A stretch of 64,000 bases of DNA from Plumapathes pennacea (taxonomy: Eukaryota > Cnidaria > Anthozoa > Antipatharia > Myriopathidae). Below, piece by piece: positions 32,886 through 44,100 of this stretch. Under the pieces are notes generated by a model, which did no database searches, was not told the DNA's origin, and saw only the letters and a program-made list of their open reading frames with translations. The stretch is taken from contig OZ038467.1 in the NCBI GenBank assembly GCA_964036295.1, positions 18,975,170-19,039,169 on the forward strand, written 5' to 3'. How positions within the stretch are numbered: position 1 is the first letter of the stretch; the number at the start of each line of letters is the position of its first letter. The translations under genes were made by a program, and so were the position numbers.

Positions 32886-33481
32886 CAGTAGAACCTCGCT
32901 ATCTCGAACTCGGATATCTCGAAATCCCCGCTGTCTCGAACAGAAATCGATTTTCCCTTAAAAAAGAACTTGATAGAAATTTTCTTTGGTAGAAGCCCGC
33001 TATCTCGAACTCGGTTATCCCGAAATCCTCGCTATCTCGAACAGAATCCAAATTCCCTTGGAAATGAACTTGGTAGAAATTTCCCCTTGGTAGAGAACCC
33101 CGCCATCTCAATTCCCCGCTATCTCGAATTAGTATATACCACACAAGTGAATAGTGCTTTTCGTGCGCTCTGATTGGCTCCTCAATCTCGGAATACCAAG
33201 TACTATTCACCTCCCGGCGGCTTCCGGTAAAACAAAATGGCGCGCGAACCCAGTTTTTGCCCACTTTTGTCGGAAATAAAATAGCTATTTGGGAGTTGGC
33301 TATTAAACTTGTGTGGTATATACTAAAACAATTATTTGCCTCAGTGTCGGTGAATAGCGGTGGATATTTACCTCGCCGAAACGGCTCGGTAAATATCCAC
33401 CGCTATTCACCTCCACTTCGGCGAATAATTGTTAACTATTTCTCGTTTGCCTTAAGAGTTCGAAATAGCGGGGTTCTATTG
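32886..33481. mobile_element. MITE inserted in the LINE
   Basis: Inverted ends CAGTAGAACCTCGCTATCTC and its partner (GCGGGGTTCTATTG) with TA on both sides (32884-32885 and 33482-33483). Contains repeated TATCTCGAAC blocks and itself holds a palindromic element at 33131-33328. Confidence 0.8.
33131..33328. mobile_element. Inner palindromic element nested in the MITE
   Basis: Ends TAGTATATACCACACAAGTG and CTTGTGTGGTATATACTA. A truncated relative lies at 50191-50360 (TAGTATATACCACAAAAGTG ... TAGCTATTTGGGAGCTGGC). Confidence 0.75.
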
Positions 33482-33945
33482 TAATAAAGACTTAATTTGG
33501 GCTGCCCAACTTCTTCCGTGTTGGAGCATGTCCATTCTCCTTGTAAGAAGGTCCAAAACTGTAAGCTTTTCGGCCTATTTCTGCTCGGCAGGCTTTGTTG
33601 ACGGCCTTTTTACTCAAGCCAGGTTTTGCTTACAGAATTTGACGTGAACTTGCTCAATTGGATCACGCGTTTCGTTATATTTTCCATCGAAACCCCATAT
33701 TTCGCAGCAGTACGTGAGGATAGGGGTTTGGTAAGTGTGGGGATCACCCTGTTTAAGACACGAAAATGTAAAATGGTATACCCTGTTTAAGAGAACAGAG
33801 AACCCTGACAACGATAACCTATCGGGCAGGACGTCCCCACCCCTCCCCCCCCCCCGCCCCACGGAACTCGCGGTCGCCCACTAAAACTAACTTTTCCTGA
33901 AAAAATGTACAATCTAGTTGAATGTGTGTTCATCGGGAGCCTTTC

Positions 33946-34050
33946 TCACTTTGTGCGCGCTTTCACGAAGCAACTCCCCGTTAAAAATCCAACGTCATCA
34001 ATACCAATATCTCCACTGTATGAACGTCCCCGGACGCCTTCAATGAGAAC
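33946..34050 (-). CDS. Gene 1 exon 24: MAM5 part C and stop
   Basis: Residues 1201-1234: [35 protein letters not shown]. The same length and layout as the last exon of gene 2 support a true end. A GTGAGA overlapping the stop could be a phase-2 donor, but no compatible exon is visible downstream. Confidence 0.8.
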   Translation of the reverse strand, partial: VLIEGVRGRSYSGDIGIDDVGFLTGSCFVKARTK

Positions 34051-35979
34051 CTGAGAATAAGAAACGTACTGGCTTTAGATTTACAAGGGTTCACGTTATC
34101 ATTATCACTGCCATAACTGCCAAGGTCACTATGATCGTTAACGTCAGCACAATCACAAATCACCATCAACACCAGTATATACACGCATCAAGAGTTCCAG
34201 CTTTTGGTTGGATCGCACTGCATTCTGGATAGGCTTGGCTCAGAAAAGTGAGCATCAACTCCACAATATCCGCCATTTTGTACTTAACGCTTGGAGCTCA
34301 GTCAACTTCTATCCGTTATAAAACCTACACATCTACCAAGCTCCAAACTTGAAATGCAAAATGGCGGATATTGTAGGAAGTTGATGCTAACACTTTTTAG
34401 CTAAACCTACCCAGAATACAGTGCGACCCAACCAAAAGTCGGAACTCTTGATGTGTATATTGGCAGTGTAAACCCATAGATTACTACGTGATGGATAAAA
34501 TATGAGCGGTCGATCTTTATGGTCATTTACAATGGCGAGCCGCCTGCTCCGTACTTCTGAAATGAAACAGTGACTGGAATGTACGTCATTGTTCTGTGCA
34601 GTGAACAAATCTTTATAAAAAGTTATGCATACTAATCAGTACGTGGCAAATGGTTTGAACCCAGGAGTGTGAACAGTGGGTTGGTTGTGATCGTCCGGGT
34701 TAGAGTAGTCTCCAGGAAGACTGTTGTTGTGACTGACGTTTCGACTCCTTGAGCGGAAGTCATCTTCAGAGTCAAGTGAGTTGATCAGAGTTATTTCAGG
34801 GTAAACTTCAGGAAGTCGAAACGTCAGTCACCAACAACAGTCTTCCTAGAAACCACTCTAACCCGGACGATCACAACCAACCTACTCATTAGTGCGGCAA
34901 CAAATCTTTAAGAAAAGTTAAAATACTGATTCATCAGATTTTTATTGGCATTTACAAAGTGTGCATGTGACTCAAATGCTCAGCCCGAATTGGTTTGCAC
35001 ACTTATAAATCACTGATGAATTTTACAAGCAAGCATACACACAGTAAGCACTAGATCACACCTACCCAGTACGAGTCGCCTGCTTTGATCGAAACTCTCG
35101 CCCTCCTCCACCTGTTGGTATGTGAACCACTCCTGGTCCACAGCAGTGTGGGCCTGGGATCTACGCCCATGCGCTGTTGATAGATGTTAAGCGAGCCCAT
35201 GCCCCCGCCGTACATGTGGTAATAGAAGTACAAGCAGCGCTCGGCACCAGACCCCTGTATCTTTAGCACGGCATTGTCCCCCGTTTTCCGTGGAGATGAG
35301 GCTTCAATAAACGCGTACTGTCCTGAAGGAAGAAAAAGAACGACTTGCTTATGATCGCAGGGGAACTTTTCTTTCAATATACAGTGGAACCTTCCATAAC
35401 CGACCGCCCTTCGTTCGTCTTTAAGTGGTCGCTTACAAGAATTTCTCGCCATGGGAGGCCTAAGTGAGATCCAGCTTTGAGCCACAACCAGTGTGAAATA
35501 ATGCAGTTTTAGTGAGTGAATAGCATCTTGGGTCGATTTTTTAAACAAAGTCTAACTTAGACCTTGTTTATTGCTAAATTGAAGTTTAAACGGACGCCGT
35601 AAAACAGGGTTAGCCAACCGTTGAATTGCATTTTTAGAACATGGATCGGAGTCGGTTTATAAAGACGACGTTTCGCCGTTGTCCGTTAAGCAAGGCTATT
35701 GTTTAAATCATGTTTAGACCAGGACTTTCTTAACTGTGGTCTAGAGCTTGTTTAGGAAATCGGCCCATGAAGTTTTAAGAAAGCAACCTTGTGTCCTGTT
35801 GCACGTTACATTACAGATGTCAGTGTTTTGTTCGGTCCAGTTTCTGCAAGGAAGTTGGTCCTTGCTCAGGAAATTGCTCTTTGAGAGCACAGAGCGGTCG
35901 CTTACCGGAGGTACAAAACAATTAAAAAATAATAAAATTAAAAATAAATAAAAAATAAAATAAAATAAATAAAAAAATG

Positions 35980-36025
<46 letters not shown>

Positions 36026-36039
36026 TAATAATAATAATG

Positions 36040-36123
<84 letters not shown>

Positions 36124-36574
36124 CTCAAACGGTGAGCCTCAAAGGTGGTCGCGGTCGCTTATGAGTGGTGAACGCTTACGAGAGGTTTCACAAACAGAAA
36201 TTTGACCGAGGGACGAATCAGTCATTTAGTAAGTGGTCGCCCAGGAGGGTGGTCCCTAAAGGAGGCTCACTGTAGTTAATCAAGGTTAGCTTAGTATGGA
36301 GAAAATGGCATTCGATCTGTTGTTTGGGTTCAAGTTAGTCGGACTATTAATTCTCCTAACACTACTCATACATTTTGTTCAGGCAGGTTGGGAGAATTAG
36401 TTGCTAGATCTTGGGTTTGTAACTCACCGTAACCGCCGTGTCCCGCCTCGGGACCTGTAAGACCTGAAGGTGTGTGACCACTCGTGAGTGTCCAGTCAAA
36501 CTTGTCAGCGGTAGCTTCATTTTTCCAGTCACAGAATCCGGAGTTGAACGAGCACACGTCTGTGGGAATAACGT

Positions 36575-36612
<38 letters not shown>

Positions 36613-39600
36613 CTGTGCTCTCGTACCATTATTACTCTTGATACTGGGGTCAATTTAATAAAGCATTTACAAGTGTATTTTACAAGTTGGACTAATTCCT
36701 CTGCACGTTAAAACACACTTCAATCTAATACCATGGCCAAAAACTGCTACAGATATGCATGTGAGACATGTAATATTTTGCAGATTCTTGCTTGATAAGA
36801 GTCCGTTTAGTGATGTTTGAATAATGGCCCAACTTGTAAAATACACGTGCAATGTTTATTGAGTTTACCCCTGGATAGATCACAATTCAAATTATGACCA
36901 TGACATAGGTTGTCTGAAAATAGCCTGGGCTTAATCGAACGGGTAACGTTAGTCAACTGGACATCAAGGAGTCAGGCCTAGTACGGTACAGTGGAAAAGA
37001 TGCAAACACAATCACATCAGCATCAAACACACCGGAACAAAACAAATGAACAAGTTGCACCGGTCGGTATGTGGTCGGAATATAGTCGGCATGTAGTCGG
37101 TATATGGTCGGAATGTGGTCGGTACAGTACAATGGATAAGATGCAAACACAATCACATCAGCATCAAACACACCGGAACAAAACAAATGAACAAGTTGCA
37201 CCGGTCGGTGTGTGGTCGGAATATGGTCGGCATGTAGTCGGTATAGGGTCGGAATGTGGTCGGTACAGTACAATGGATAAGATGCAAACACAATCACATC
37301 AGCATCAAACACACCGGAACAAAACAAATGAACAAGTTGCACCGGTCGGTATGTGGTCGGAATATAGTCGGCATGTAGTCGGTATATGGTCGGAATGTGG
37401 TCGGTACAGTACAATGGATAAGATGCACACACAATCACATCAGCATCAAACACACCGGAACAAAACAAATGAACAAGTTGCACCGGTCGGTGTGTGGTCG
37501 GAATATGGTCGGCATGTAGTCGATATATGGTCGGAATGTGGTCGGTACAGTACAGTGGATAAGATGCAAACACAATCACTCACTCACTCACTCGCTCACT
37601 GAATCACCAGAACTCTGACTGAACCAAACACCAAAATAACCCACTGACTGACTAACGGATTAACAAACCACGCAATTAGCAAGCCAGACCAATAAACCAG
37701 GTCACCGCTGCACGATAAACCCGCCAACCAGCCTACCTTCTAACCAACAGGCAAAACCACACACTTTTCAAGTAATTCACAGTATCAAAACTGCTCTTGA
37801 ATTTGCTTTTTCGGCTTGGAAAATGTCATTCTTCAGCCATTTAGAAATACCGTAAATCCTCGAATAAGCCCGGAGCGCTTATCTAAAGTTTAGTGGTATA
37901 GCGGTATAGCGGGGGACGCTCATTCCAAGAGAGGCGCATATTATATTTTTCCCAAATCATGGCAAGATGGTGATTCATTTTTGTAATGTGTAACATTTTC
38001 CCATAAAAAAAAACATAACGTAAGCTGTTCGTATGGACACACTTGGCAAACATTTTCGTTTAGTTAGTTCTCTAAACGTGTACAACGTGTTCACAAAACG
38101 TTACGTCGATGGTGTTAATTTACCGTTTGTGCAAAAATAGCAAAACAGAGGGAGAGGGGAGGGGGCGCTTATTTTAAATTTAGGTTCAGAGGAGGGAGGG
38201 GTGCTTATTCGAGGGGGACGTTTATTCGAGGAGAGGGGGGGGTCGCTTATTCGAGGATTTACGGATACTAAGCGTAAAACCGACCAAACTTCAATTCAAA
38301 ACTCTTCTTTTATGACACTGTTGCTATGGATACATACTTGTGGGTGAGTCTGCCACTACATTGTTGAGGCAACGTCCAGGAGCAAGACTGACGGTGTCGA
38401 CAGAGATGTCACTCTCGAAAGAGGTGCCGCGCGTTCCGACAATGGCTACCTGTTACGGAATGAAAGAAATTAAAAATGACAAACCAGTTGAACAGAGCGA
38501 AATACCGCTGTGGGCCATGTTTTTTTACTCGAATGACAGCTCTCAACGAGTGCATTCTAATAGCAGTGTATATCGGATGTTCCCTTCCAACTTCTGAACT
38601 GTCAAATGAAACCTAAAGGTGTGACCACTCAAATGAAAGCTCTCAATGAGTACATTCTAATAGCAGTGTTCACTTCCAACTCCTGAACTGTCAAATGCCA
38701 ACTGTCAACCTAAAGGTGTGACCACTCAAATTTTAAAGAGGACGTTGTTATAATAGCAAATTTAAGTCCACATTGTTATTGAAAGGAGATCGTGTTTTCA
38801 TCCTCTCAAAGTTTTATTCAGACAACTAAAACATGGCAGTTAAAGATTTCCAGCTGAGCAAACGCCATTAATACTCGCTCTTTCTTCACTTCTTTACTTC
38901 TTACCTGATATCGCTGGCCCGAAACACTGACACTGGTCGCGTGCCAAGAATTACCCTGGTTTTTCTTCCTGCGCCATCTAGTGCGCCAAACGTTGGACCC
39001 AGTCTCTTTCTGCTGCACTGACAAAGAACCGATGCCTTCACCCAGCATGTGGAACCTGAACGACAGGCACTGGGCACCACTCATGTAGCCACTGATCAGT
39101 CGAGCCTTATATCCGAACACCACCAGAGAGCTTTCCATGTAAATGTACAGGCCTATCAAACAAAGAGACTCAGATCAAGTTGCACCGGTCGGTATGTGGT
39201 CGGCATATGGTCGGAATGTGGTTGGTAAGTGGTCGGCATATGGTCGGAATGTGGTCCGTAAGACAAGTGATCGACACATTGTCGGTACGTATTCGGGTGC
39301 ATGGTCGGAATTTGGTCGGTACGCGGTCGGTATGTGCTCGTATTTAAAGACAGTGTTATCTTCGAAAACACAGACACAAGCTGGAGGCAGAGAAGAAGGG
39401 AGGGAGCAGTGCAGATGGATATGCAGACTTCTCGCCCGTAATGCAACAAAGACCTCACCATTCCCGTCAGCGTCAGAGTTAGGTCCTGTATGAAGCGAGA
39501 CGGTGTCGCCACTGTGTATTCTCCAATCAAAACCATCTGTTTTGTCGTTCTTCCACTGACAGAAGTGACCGGGGAAGGTGCAGTTACCTGGAACAAATCA

Positions 39601-41161
39601 AACGAGTTGAACCAAATGACGTCACTGACGCTCCAGTTAGCACGTGACCAGTGCTCGTCCACAGATCCTTCTCGTTCATAACGTACTGGAAGGAACTGAA
39701 GAGGATTGGAAACGGCACAGCAAAGATGGATAGATAGAGGGAAGGATAGAAAATTGGAAGGGAGTAGAGATGCAAAGAGAACAATACGGAAGGGCAACCG
39801 GGTGGGAGAAACATGACGCTGATGTGTTGGCGGTCGTTGGAAACTCTTCGTCAGAACAAAAAATCGAGAAAGCCGCCACGTCGACGCAGACCAAGACTAC
39901 TTCTCGGGGGGTGGGGATGAGGGTGAGGTCTTGGGGGATCTGGGGGGGGGGGGGGGGGGAATCAAAGCGAGAATTTTCAATAATGGTGCTCACCGTCAAA
40001 ATGTGTGTTGGGCTGACTGATAGGCGGCCTGATGGTCGACATGTTTTGTAGTGCGTGCTTGACGGGGGGACATTCCCCCGGGATAAACTCGAAGTTATCA
40101 AGTGCAATGTCGCTACTCCATCCACCAACTTGTGCCACAACTTCAACCTGACAACAAAAAGTACAACGTGAAGCCTCAACGGCAGACTCGCGGGTATAGA
40201 ACTCACAGTAGAAAACGTGCAGCCATGAAAATGCTTTTGAGCAGCAAAATATACTGGACGAAGGGAAAAAAAGATAGTAACATAGCACAGTGGAACCTCC
40301 CGTAAGCGAACACCCTTCGTTCGGCTTTAAGTGGCCGTTTACGGGAGGTGGTCGCTTACGGGAATTTCTCACCATGGGAGTCCTGAGTGAGATCCAGCTT
40401 TGACCCACAACCAATGTCAAATAATGCAGTTTTAGTGAGTGAATGGCATCTTTAAGAAATCAACCTTGTTTACCGTTGTACGTTATATTACATAGGTTAG
40501 TGTTTTGTCCGGCCCGGTTTCTGCAAGGAAGTTAGTCCTTACTCAGAAAATTGCTTTTTGGGAACATAGAGTGGTCGTTTACCGAAGGTCGAAAACAATA
40601 GAAGAATTCAAACGGTGAGCCTCAAACGTGGTCGCGGTCGCTTAAGAGAAAAGGTCGCTTACGAGAGGTTTCACTAATAGAAATTTGACTGAGGGACCAA
40701 TCGGTCATTTGGCAAGTGGTCGCTTACGGGAAGTGGTCGTTCAGGAAGGTTCCACTGTAACAAAGGATGAAAGATTGAGAGAACAAAAAAGGTATCGAAG
40801 AAATATAAAAGACATTGAGTCACATTGAGAAGGAAAAAGAAATTTGGCGGGAAGAAACGTCAGGAACAGCAATGAAAAAGAAAAGCAAGACACCCACGTG
40901 GTACGTAGCTGGCTGACATGGAAGAGTGACCTGGCCTGCATGCCACTGGTCGCCTTGGTTACCAAACTTCTTCCACAGCAGGGATCCAACCAGACCGTTG
41001 CCAAGGAGATAGAACGCCAGAGAACCTGTGGTCTCTCCAAACATGTGATACTTGAAGCGCATGCACTGAAGCCCCTGTAGGTCACCACTGATCAGGATAG
41101 CCTTGTCTCCTATGTTCCTTGGCTCCGACGATTCAATGTAGATGTACTGCCCTGTCATGTG

Positions 41162-41198
<37 letters not shown>

Positions 41199-44100
41199 CT
41201 TTATTTATAAAGGGTAACACTAAATAGAGTAGTGCAGAGTACTGCAGAGTACTAATAACCTCGTGGCCATCATATAAACATTGTAAAAATCTAAAAGTAC
41301 CTAATTATCCCAAATGCTAATAAGTATTAATAGCTTATATTACATTAGAGCGCTTCTTGGATGACTGTCGAAACCAAAACCAAAGCAATCACAGAGCCAA
41401 TCAACGAGGCGAGCAAAAACACGTCGGACCAATTAGAAGTACGAGCAAAATCAAAACCAAAACCAAGTAATTGCGATTGGTTTTACAAACCAATCAGCAG
41501 TGCGAGGACACGCCATCGCGACTTGCTTTCTTGCGTGAGAATATCGCAACCAGGTTTTGCTTTTGCTCTTGATTGGCCAAGAATGTTGCTAAAGTTGTTA
41601 TAGCCAATCAGAAAGCTTAGCAAACGCAAAACCAAAGCAATCACACGATTACTTTGACAGTCATCCGAAACGGCTCTAATATTCATAACTATTAAAAGGA
41701 CTAATTATTAACTAATAATACTCTAAGACTAATTACATAAGTAAAGTTAAACATTTTGAAAAGTAGCCAACTGATTATATTTAATTCAAAAGTTTTCTTA
41801 ACGGCTGAGTTATAGCTCGGCCGTTAAAGAAGTGTCACTGAGTGGTAAAAAGCTGTTGACAATGTGGGTGAAAACCAAACCAATCACCCTATTACATTCT
41901 AAAATAGAGTAAAGCAGCTTTCTTTATACACGGTAAATATTTTCAGCTTGCAGTTGGTGGAGCCGTGCGGTTATTACATGTAAAAGGCAGACGGAAGGCA
42001 AAAAATCAGGGGGTAGGGGGTGGGGACTCCCCACATAAAAAGGGAAGGGATACTGTCGTACTTCAAAATCACGGCTTAAGATGCTCAAGATTAAACGCTG
42101 ACGTTTTTATGTAACTTGGAACTGTTCAGGGGTCGGATTTCAGTCCAATACACTTTTCACGCCAACAGACAAAACTGTTTTAACAGTTAAAATGGTCATT
42201 GTCACATAATATATGGATGTCACTTTGTATGCTTTTATTGGTACCAGAGGTTTCAGGGGTGAAAATAAGCTCGAGGGGGGGGAACTATCCTACTACTGCA
42301 GGTCGAACCCACGGCCTTCTGTTTCAGAGCTTCACTGCCCCCCACCCCCCCCCCCCCCCCTCCCGTACTACTCAAAATTTTGAGTGGGAGTGTGCGGCCT
42401 GGGAAAGAAAACCCTTACCCTATTTCAGACCTAAATGTGCGATTTTCGACCCTATTTTAGACCAAAATGTGCAATTTTCGATCCTTTTTCAGACCAAATG
42501 TCAAATTCTCCGATCCTATTCCAGACCAAAGGTTAAAATCGATACCCTATATTAGACTAAAATGCTGCAAATGATACACTTTGGGTGGCACAATATCTAT
42601 ATGGCTCATATATGGGAGTACCCAGCCCCCCTCCCCCCCCCCCCCCTTCCCCCACCCCCCTCCCGGGCTTCACTGACGGATGTTGGTCCACCAACCCAGA
42701 CCAATCGTCTACTGAATAAGTCCATTCAACGAAAACATGTTGGCTTTAATTTGACTAAATCTACTGCTGCTACTGAATTATTACCTTTTCCATCGTGGCC
42801 TGCAGCTGGTCCTGTCCCAACACTTGAGGTTCCTTCTTCATTGAGGGTCCAGTCGAAGTCGTCTTTGGGAGAGTTGCTCCACGAGCAGAGACCCTCATCA
42901 AACGTGCAGTTCCCTGGTGATCAATAAGTATACTCATAATTAGAAAGGCTTATTTATGTTTCACTACACTACATTTCACAGCACCACACTACACTTCACT
43001 ACATTACATCACACCTAGACATGCCACAATAAACTACCATACACTATTAAAGAAATAAAGCACGTGTCAGCGTGCGTTATTGAGTTATAGATGCACGCGG
43101 GAATTTGAACGAACACGAGAGAAGTTTGGAGAAGCACGAGGCCGCCGAGTCGAGTGTTCGTTCAAATTCCCAAGTGCATCTATAACTCAATATACGTACG
43201 CTGACAAGTGCTTTATTTCTTTTATAAGATAAGGCAAACGAATTTTGTAAAAAACAACAAAGGAAACCAACGAAATTTGATGCAAGCTGACGTCAAATTG
43301 ATGCGAGTTTATGTAAAAGATCCACTCACTCACTTACTACATCTCCATTTCTTCAACTTACCGACTTCACCGCTGTCAAACGTCCGCATCCTTAGCGCAC
43401 AACAACTCCCCTTCCTTATGATGACGTCATCCACGGCAATGTCGCCTTGAAAGCTTCGCCCAATAACGGCCTGTAGTACCAACTGCGTTTGCGGGGATAA
43501 GACACGAGTAAGGCACGGGTGAAGCACAAGTAAGGCACGAGAAAGTCACGAGTATGAGGAACGATTAGGACAAGAGTAAGGCACGAGTAAAGCACGAGTA
43601 AGACACGAATAAAGCAAAAGTAAGACACAAGTAAAGCACGAGTAAGGCACGAGTAAGGTACGAGTAAAGCACGAGTAAGACACGAGTAAAGCACGAGTAA
43701 GACACGAATAAAGCAAAAATAAGACACAAGTAAAGCACGAGTAAGGCACGAGTAAAGCACGAGTAAGACACGAATAAAGCAAAAATAAGACACAAGTAAA
43801 GCACGAGTAAGGCACGAGTAAAGCACGAGTAAGACACGAGTAAAGCACGAGAATAAAGAACGACTAGGACACGAGGAAGGCACGAGTAAGGTACGAGTAA
43901 AGCACGAGTAAGACACAAGACACGAGTAAAGCACGAGTAAGACACAAGACACGAGTAAAGCACGAGTAATGAACGATTAGGACACGAGTAAAGCACGAGT
44001 AAGACCGAGTCCTTGTTATAGTCTACATCTACCGACAGATCAAGTCATCACAGTAAACGTGGTACAGAATCGGGCATGTTTCTTATCGTAAATTATCTGT

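Larger units (their letters stand above)
32266..33740 (-). mobile_element. Decayed LINE 3' end, interrupted by nested MITEs
   Basis: The minus strand encodes pieces of the C-terminal part of a non-LTR retrotransposon polyprotein. 33740-33620 gives PILTYCCEIWGFDG and IEQVHVKFCKQNL. 32850-32640 gives DIELRDWRSSLF and LRTYREFKTEFKFENYL. Then, in another frame, RALTKLRISDHILEIERGR and a cysteine/EDE...HFLIACT motif. It ends AATAAACTTG followed by (TCTG)n, a typical simple-repeat LINE tail. Frameshifts and stops show it is dead. A MITE at 32886-33481 splits it. Confidence 0.8.

Noticed and set aside
22364-34050. A single giant gene joining gene 1 MAM5 to gene 2 MAM1
   Set aside because: Gene 1 MAM5 C ends in an in-frame stop that mirrors the gene 2 end, and a separate signal-peptide exon precedes gene 2 at 25149.
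36953-37602. Overlapping ~205-codon ORFs on both strands
   Set aside because: Created by a 141-bp repeat whose length is a multiple of three; no domain resemblance.
43416-43996. Three overlapping Leu/Ser/Cys/Tyr-rich ORFs on the minus strand
   Set aside because: Translation of the GAGTAAGCAC minisatellite in three frames.
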